Part shown: in pieces, positions 21,098 to 24,830 of the stretch
Layout: each line of letters opens with the position of its first letter
Position numbering within the stretch: the stretch's first letter is position 1
Source: Chloroflexota bacterium
Lineage (GTDB): Bacteria > Chloroflexota > Dehalococcoidia > SM23-28-2 > RBG-16-64-32
DNA: 24,830 bases
Direction of reading: 5' to 3'
NCBI GenBank assembly: GCA_022563285.1
Contig: JADFNQ010000001.1
Span: forward strand, 1-24,830
Translations under genes and position numbers: made by a program
The notes under the pieces: model-generated
The model's input: only the letters and a program-made list of their open reading frames with translations
Database searches by the model: none
What the model was told of the DNA's origin: nothing

Positions 21098-21724
21098 ATG
21101 GCCCGCTACACCGGACCCGTCTGCCGTCTCTGTCGCCGCCTCGGCGATAAGCTATACCTTAAGGGCGAGAAGTGCTTCTCGCCCAAGTGCGCGTTCGAAA
21201 GGCGCCCGTTCGCCCCCGGTCAGCGCTCTATGCGCCGCCGCAAGGTGTCCGACCGCGGCCTGCAGTTGCGAGAGAAGCAGCGCGCCCGTGCGATATACGG
21301 CGTGCTGGAACGGCAGTTCCGCCGCTACTACGCTGAGGCGGTGCGACGCCACGGCGTGAGTGGTGACAACCTGCTCCGAATCCTGGAGCTGCGCCTGGAT
21401 AACCTCCTGTACCGCTTCGGCTTCGCCGACTCGCGGGCCCAGGGCCGCCAGGTGGTCCTGCACGGGCACATCACTGTGAACGGCCGCAAGGCGCGCACTC
21501 CCTCCCACGTTCTCAAGGTGGGGGACGTCATCGGCTGGACGTCGCGGGGGCAGAACTCGCAGTACTTCCAGATCGTGAAGGAGCAGATGGAGAGCAAGAG
21601 CCCGCCGTCCTGGTTGAGCGTAGAAGGGGAGAAGATGATCGGTCGCGTGCTCATGCAACCGGAGATAGAAGAGATTGGGGCTAAGTTCAGCTCCGCCACC
21701 GTCGTCGAATACTACTCTCGGTAG
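21098..21724 (+). CDS. rpsD: 30S ribosomal protein S4 (zinc-binding form)
   Basis: S4, 208 residues, nucleates the 5' domain of 16S rRNA and, with S3 and S5, forms the mRNA entry helicase; in Escherichia coli it represses the alpha operon. MARYTGPVCRLCRRLGDKLY at the start, the S4 RNA-binding domain LRILELRLDNLLYRFGFADS and QVVLHGHITVNGRK are canonical. Four cysteines (C9, C12, C26, C31) match the C+ paralogue. I chose ATG at 21098, with AGGAGGG at 21089-21095, over an in-frame ATG at 21065 that would overlap rpsK and add 11 unconserved residues. Confidence 0.97.
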   Translation: MARYTGPVCRLCRRLGDKLYLKGEKCFSPKCAFERRPFAPGQRSMRRRKVSDRGLQLREKQRARAIYGVLERQFRRYYAEAVRRHGVSGDNLLRILELRLDNLLYRFGFADSRAQGRQVVLHGHITVNGRKARTPSHVLKVGDVIGWTSRGQNSQYFQIVKEQMESKSPPSWLSVEGEKMIGRVLMQPEIEEIGAKFSSATVVEYYSR

Positions 21725-21734
21725 GGGATAGTCA

Positions 21735-22991
21735 ATGCTAGAGTCTCAGGTTTATCAAGGTGTGCCTGCTGCGCCCGTTGTGGAGGAACCGTCCTACGAG
21801 CCTCAGATCGAAGTTGAGGATAGCACGGACAATTTTGCCCGCGTGATCGCGGCGCCGTTGCTGCCCGGCTTCGGCATCACGTTGGGGAACGCCCTCAGGC
21901 GCGTGCTCCTCAGCTCTCTTTCCGGGGCGGCGGTTACCTCCGTGCGCATCGAAGGGGTGCAGCACGATTTCTCAACCATCCCAAACATCAAGGAGGACAC
22001 CATAGAGTTCCTTCTGAACATCAAGGGGCTGCGCCTGCGGGCCGCCTCGGACCGGCCCGGTACGCTCATCCTTGAGGTCAGCGGCCGCGAGGGTGAGATC
22101 ACCGCCGCCGATCTCCAGGTTCCGGAGCACTACGAGGTGATGAACCCAGAGCTCCACCTGGCGACCATGGACTCGCCAAAGGGCCAGCTCCGGGTGGAGC
22201 TGAACGTTGAGCCCGGCCGCGGCTACGTTCCCGCCGGCCTGGCCGATGGTGTGCCCCTCGGCGTCATCCCCGTGGACGCCATTTTCTCGCCCGTGCGCAA
22301 GGTCAACTATAAGATCGGTCGAACGCGCGTTGGTCAGGAGACCAACTTTGACCGCCTTGAAATGGAGGTCTGGACCGACGGCACCGTCAGCGCCGTCGAT
22401 GCCGTCAGCAAAAGCGCCGAGATCATCATCGAGCAGTTCCAGCTGTTCGCTCACATGGGGCAGCCCCCTCTGCCGGTGGTGGAGCGCGGCCTGGGGGCAG
22501 GGGTTGTCCTCACGCCTGAGAAGTTCAACATGCCCATTGAGGACCTCAGCCTCTCCATGCGGGCCTACAACTGCCTGCGCCGCAGCGGTCTCATGACCGT
22601 GGGCAATGTGCTGGAGAAGAGCGAGGAGGAGCTTCTCTCCCTGCGCAACTTCGGTCGCAAGTCCTACGACGAGCTAAAGGACAAGCTGAACGAGTTGGGT
22701 CTGCTCCCTGTCGAGCCGGAGGAAGAGGTGATGGAGGCGCCGCCCTTGGAGGAGGGGGAGGGCCCCGTCCTGGCTCAGCGCCCGGCGGTGGAGGAAGCCG
22801 AAGCCCCCCCTGCTGTTGAACAGCCTCAGGAGGTGCGGGAGGAGGCGAAGAAGACGGAGGAAGCGGAGGCGCCTGCCAAGAAACAGGCAAAGGCCGCCAA
22901 GGTGGAGCCGTCCGCTGAGGATGACGAGGACGAAGTACCGGACTGGAAACGCAAACTGATGGAGATCACCGGTGGGGAGGACAGCGAGTAG
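21735..22991 (+). CDS. rpoA: RNA polymerase alpha subunit with extra acidic C-terminal tail
   Basis: The alpha subunit dimerises to nucleate RNA polymerase assembly, and its C-terminal domain contacts promoter UP elements and activators. The 418-residue product has the N-terminal domain (about 22-240), including LLPGFGITLGNALRRVLLSS (42-61), and the C-terminal domain (about 264-325). That domain retains the DNA-contacting residues: Arg276 and Asn279 in SMRAYNCL, and the Gly-Lys-Ser of FGRKS (306-310). Usual length is about 315-330. Residues 326-418 form a Glu/Ala/Pro/Lys tail that ends in a less simple segment, DWKRKLMEITGGE. The start is ATG at 21735, 10 bp after rpsD. Confidence 0.97.
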   Translation: MLESQVYQGVPAAPVVEEPSYEPQIEVEDSTDNFARVIAAPLLPGFGITLGNALRRVLLSSLSGAAVTSVRIEGVQHDFSTIPNIKEDTIEFLLNIKGLRLRAASDRPGTLILEVSGREGEITAADLQVPEHYEVMNPELHLATMDSPKGQLRVELNVEPGRGYVPAGLADGVPLGVIPVDAIFSPVRKVNYKIGRTRVGQETNFDRLEMEVWTDGTVSAVDAVSKSAEIIIEQFQLFAHMGQPPLPVVERGLGAGVVLTPEKFNMPIEDLSLSMRAYNCLRRSGLMTVGNVLEKSEEELLSLRNFGRKSYDELKDKLNELGLLPVEPEEEVMEAPPLEEGEGPVLAQRPAVEEAEAPPAVEQPQEVREEAKKTEEAEAPAKKQAKAAKVEPSAEDDEDEVPDWKRKLMEITGGEDSE

Positions 22992-22993
22992 GC

Positions 22994-23356
22994 ATGGCCC
23001 ACCGCATCGACGGGCGCAAGCTGGGCAGGCCCACCGACCACAGGTTGGCCATGTTCCGCAACCTAGTGACGGCTCTCCTCCGTCATGAGAAGATCATCAC
23101 CACGGAGGCGAAGGCGAAGGAGGTGCGGGGCCTGGCTGAGCGGGTGATCACCCTGGGCAAGCGGGGCGACCTGCACGCCCGCCGCCAGGCGTTGCGCTTC
23201 GTGTACGACGAGAAGATAGTGAGGAAGGTGTTTGACGACCTGGCCGAGCGTTACGCCACCCGGCCCGGCGGCTACACGCGGATCGTGAAGCTGGGCCAGC
23301 GGCACGGAGACGGCGCCCACATGGCCCAGCTGGAGATGGTGACGGAGGAGGGCTAG
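22994..23356 (+). CDS. rplQ: 50S ribosomal protein L17
   Basis: L17, 120 residues, lies near the tunnel exit. KLGRPTDHRLAMFRNLVTAL, then LLRHEKIITTEAKAKEVRGL and the C-terminal YTRIVKLGQRHGDGAHMAQL are family signatures. The length is that of the common 116-130-residue form. The start is ATG at 22994, 2 bp after rpoA, as at the end of a typical alpha operon. truA follows 22 bp later without a visible terminator. Confidence 0.98.
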   Translation: MAHRIDGRKLGRPTDHRLAMFRNLVTALLRHEKIITTEAKAKEVRGLAERVITLGKRGDLHARRQALRFVYDEKIVRKVFDDLAERYATRPGGYTRIVKLGQRHGDGAHMAQLEMVTEEG

Positions 23357-23378
23357 GCTGCTGCCCGGCTCATCGGGC

Positions 23379-24173
23379 ATGTCAGGGGACGCACCAGTCC
23401 GCCGTCTGGCCTTGCTCCTGGAGTACGAGGGCACCGGCTTAGGAGGCTCTCAGTACCAGACGAATACGGGAACGATACAGGACGCGCTGGAACGCGCCCT
23501 GCGCAGCTTAACAGGCGAACCGATAAGGGTAGCCCTCGCCGGCCGCACCGATGCCGGCGTCCACGCCCGTGGTCAGGTGGCCGCGTGTACCTCCGGCAGC
23601 CGCCACGGGCCGGACGTGTTCGTGAGGGCGCTCAACCATCACCTGCCGGACCAGATAGCGGTGCGGGCGGCCAGGGAGGTTCCCCTCACCTTCGACCCGC
23701 GTCGCCAGGCGGCCGGCCGCCGGTACCGCTATACTATCCACAACGGACGCCAGCGGCCCGCCCTCCTGCGACGTTTCGTCTGGCAGGTGGCTGAGCCGCT
23801 GGATGTGGATGCGATGCGGCAGGCGGCCGTCTCCCTGGTGGGGCAGCACGACTTCGTCGCATTCACGCAGCCCTCACTCGCCGGACGGCAGAGCACCTGC
23901 CGGAGGATGACGCGGGCGGAGGTCAAGCGCTCCGGCCGCCGCATCCGGGTGGACATGGAGGCCAACGCCTTCTTGCCCCACCAGGTGCGCCGTACGGTGG
24001 GGTCGCTGGTGGAGGTGGGCAGAGGCAGGCTCTCGCCGGCGGAGTTCGAGGCCCTGGTCCGCGAGGCCAGACCGGGAGCGGCGAGCTTCGCGGCGCCGGC
24101 CCGCGGGCTCTGCTTGATGAAGGTTCGCTATGAGGACGGACTGTTTGATGATGAAACGGATGAAGACTTATAG
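23379..24173 (+). CDS. truA: tRNA pseudouridine synthase A
   Basis: TruA makes pseudouridine at positions 38-40 of the anticodon stem-loop of several tRNAs. The 264-residue product has the catalytic motif GRTDAGVHARGQ (55-66), with nucleophile Asp58. It also has YRYTIHN, and the C-terminal FLPHQVRRTVGSLVEVGRG. A family segment that usually reads YxGxxYxGxQ is here YEGTGLGGSQ, slightly atypical. The start is ATG at 23379, 22 bp after rplQ. The last 14 bases overlap rplM. Its position between rplQ and rplM is common; the ecf transporter genes found there in Firmicutes are absent. Confidence 0.94.
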   Translation: MSGDAPVRRLALLLEYEGTGLGGSQYQTNTGTIQDALERALRSLTGEPIRVALAGRTDAGVHARGQVAACTSGSRHGPDVFVRALNHHLPDQIAVRAAREVPLTFDPRRQAAGRRYRYTIHNGRQRPALLRRFVWQVAEPLDVDAMRQAAVSLVGQHDFVAFTQPSLAGRQSTCRRMTRAEVKRSGRRIRVDMEANAFLPHQVRRTVGSLVEVGRGRLSPAEFEALVREARPGAASFAAPARGLCLMKVRYEDGLFDDETDEDL

Positions 24174-24642
24174 CCTAAAGGGCGGCGACATAGACAAGCG
24201 CTGGCATGTGCTGGACGCCGCGGATCACACGCTGGGCCGGCTGGCCAGCCAGGTGGCCAGCCTCCTCATGGGCAAGCACAAGCCTGACTTCACCAAACAC
24301 CTGGACATGGGCGACTTTGTGGTGGTGGTGAACGCGGCCAAGGTGCGAATCACCGGAAACAAGCTGCAGGACAAGATGTATTACCGACATACCGGCTACA
24401 TGGGCGGCCTCAAAACGATTCCCTTGGCCCGGATGATGGAACGCCGCCCGGAGCGCGTCATCGAGATGGCGGTGCGCGGGATGCTTCCCCGCAACCGCCT
24501 GGGCCGGCACGTATACCGGCACCTCAAGGTGTACGCGGGGCCTGACCACCCGCACCAGGCGCAAGTCAACGCCTCCCGCAAGCGAGAGGCGGCAGCGGCC
24601 GCCACCAGCACGCCGCGCCCGACAGGAGAGCAACCATCATGA
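24160..24642 (+). CDS. rplM: 50S ribosomal protein L13
   Basis: L13, 160 residues from this start, is an early-assembling 50S protein that binds 23S rRNA. MKTYSLKGGDIDKRWHVLDA and LGRLASQVASLLMGKHKPDF are typical, as are YYRHTGYMGG, and MAVRGMLPRNRLGRH. ATG at 24160 (MKTYS) fits the conserved N-terminus. In-frame ATGs at 24130, 24148 and 24151 lie within truA, so the exact start is less certain. The C-terminal tail (REAAAAATSTPRP, about 20 residues) exceeds the common length. It overlaps truA by 14 bases and shares ATGA with rpsI. Confidence 0.95.
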   Translation: MKTYSLKGGDIDKRWHVLDAADHTLGRLASQVASLLMGKHKPDFTKHLDMGDFVVVVNAAKVRITGNKLQDKMYYRHTGYMGGLKTIPLARMMERRPERVIEMAVRGMLPRNRLGRHVYRHLKVYAGPDHPHQAQVNASRKREAAAAATSTPRPTGEQPS

Positions 24643-24830
24643 CACAAGAACAGTCCGCGGAGCTTACCGCCCCGCCGGGCGAGCGGTATTACTACGGCAC
24701 CGGACGTCGCAAGTCGGCGGTGGCCCGTGTGCGGCTCTACGCCGGCTCCGGCGCCATCGTCGTCAACGGGAAGCCCTACCAGGAGGTGTTCACCCGGCTG
24801 CTGCACCAGGTCAAGATACGGGAGCCGCTG
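24639..24830 (+). CDS. rpsI: 30S ribosomal protein S9, N-terminal 64 residues (runs off window)
   Basis: S9 sits in the 30S head, and its C-terminal tail, outside the window, contacts the P-site tRNA. The visible part has an N-terminal extension (MTQEQSAELTAPPGERYY), then YGTGRRKSAVARVRLYAGSG and IVVNGKPYQEVF, which are diagnostic. The start is ATG at 24639 overlapping the rplM stop by four bases, with AGGAGAG at 24624-24630. The rplM-rpsI pair is conserved in nearly all bacteria. No stop is reached by the end of the window. Confidence 0.96.
   Translation, partial: MTQEQSAELTAPPGERYYYGTGRRKSAVARVRLYAGSGAIVVNGKPYQEVFTRLLHQVKIREPL

Noticed and set aside
1..24830. CRISPR arrays, insertion sequences, phage genes or tRNA/rRNA genes
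   Set aside because: None were seen: no spaced direct repeats, no transposase-like or integrase-like frame, and almost all sequence is explained by housekeeping genes.

Overview
This window is a GC-rich bacterial segment. Every gene I can support lies on the + strand, and most of it is one continuous ribosomal-protein supercluster. The order is rpsL-rpsG-fusA (str), then rpsJ-rplC-rplD-rplW-rplB-rpsS-rplV-rpsC-rplP-rpmC-rpsQ (S10), rplN-rplX-rplE-rpsN-rpsH-rplF-rplR-rpsE-rpmD-rplO-secY-adk-map (spc), infA-rpmJ-rpsM-rpsK-rpsD-rpoA-rplQ (alpha) and truA-rplM-rpsI. Gaps are mostly under 20 bp and many stops and starts overlap. The organism is a bacterium with four-cysteine (C+) forms of S4 and S14, a zinc-type L36, a four-cysteine L24, a zinc-LID adenylate kinase, a Firmicutes-like insertion in S12 and frequent GTG starts. 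Together with a CcsB-type cytochrome c biogenesis gene and an MshA-like glycosyltransferase, this best fits a Chloroflexota (Dehalococcoidia-like) genome. That placement is inference from family knowledge, not a search result.

Region 1 (1-4032) precedes the ribosomal cluster. It holds the 3' end of folE (GTP cyclohydrolase I), a BioF2-like GNAT acyltransferase, an MshA-like GT4 glycosyltransferase, a PIG-L family deacetylase and a CcsB/CcsA-type haem-handling membrane protein. The adjacent GT4 and PIG-L genes recall the first two steps of mycothiol or bacillithiol synthesis, but a cell-envelope glycan route is equally possible.

Region 2 (4033-4218) is the only long gap. It carries a good sigma-70-type promoter (TTGACA, 17 bp, extended -10 TATCCT) just past ccsB. 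A roughly 145-nt structured leader follows and ends in a short hairpin with a T-rich run immediately before rpsL, which looks like an attenuator. No other convincing promoter or terminator was seen downstream, so much of the cluster may depend on this one. tuf is missing between fusA and rpsJ.

Region 3 (4219-24830) encodes parts of both ribosomal subunits, EF-G, IF-1, the RNA polymerase alpha subunit, the SecY translocon, adenylate kinase, methionine aminopeptidase, tRNA pseudouridine synthase TruA and the start of S9. The most unusual features are: (a) long low-complexity C-terminal tails on L4, S3, RpoA and above all S17, where more than half the protein is a Glu/Pro/Ala repeat; (b) an S12 that naturally carries Arg where the streptomycin-resistance substitution K88R occurs; (c) the regulatory-looking rpsL leader; (d) a perfect 10-nt Shine-Dalgarno placed 33 nt upstream of infA with a GC hairpin between; and (e) a run of degenerate heptamers (GTTACCC-like) in a 108-bp gap before rplF. 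I saw no RNA genes, CRISPR arrays, insertion sequences or phage genes.
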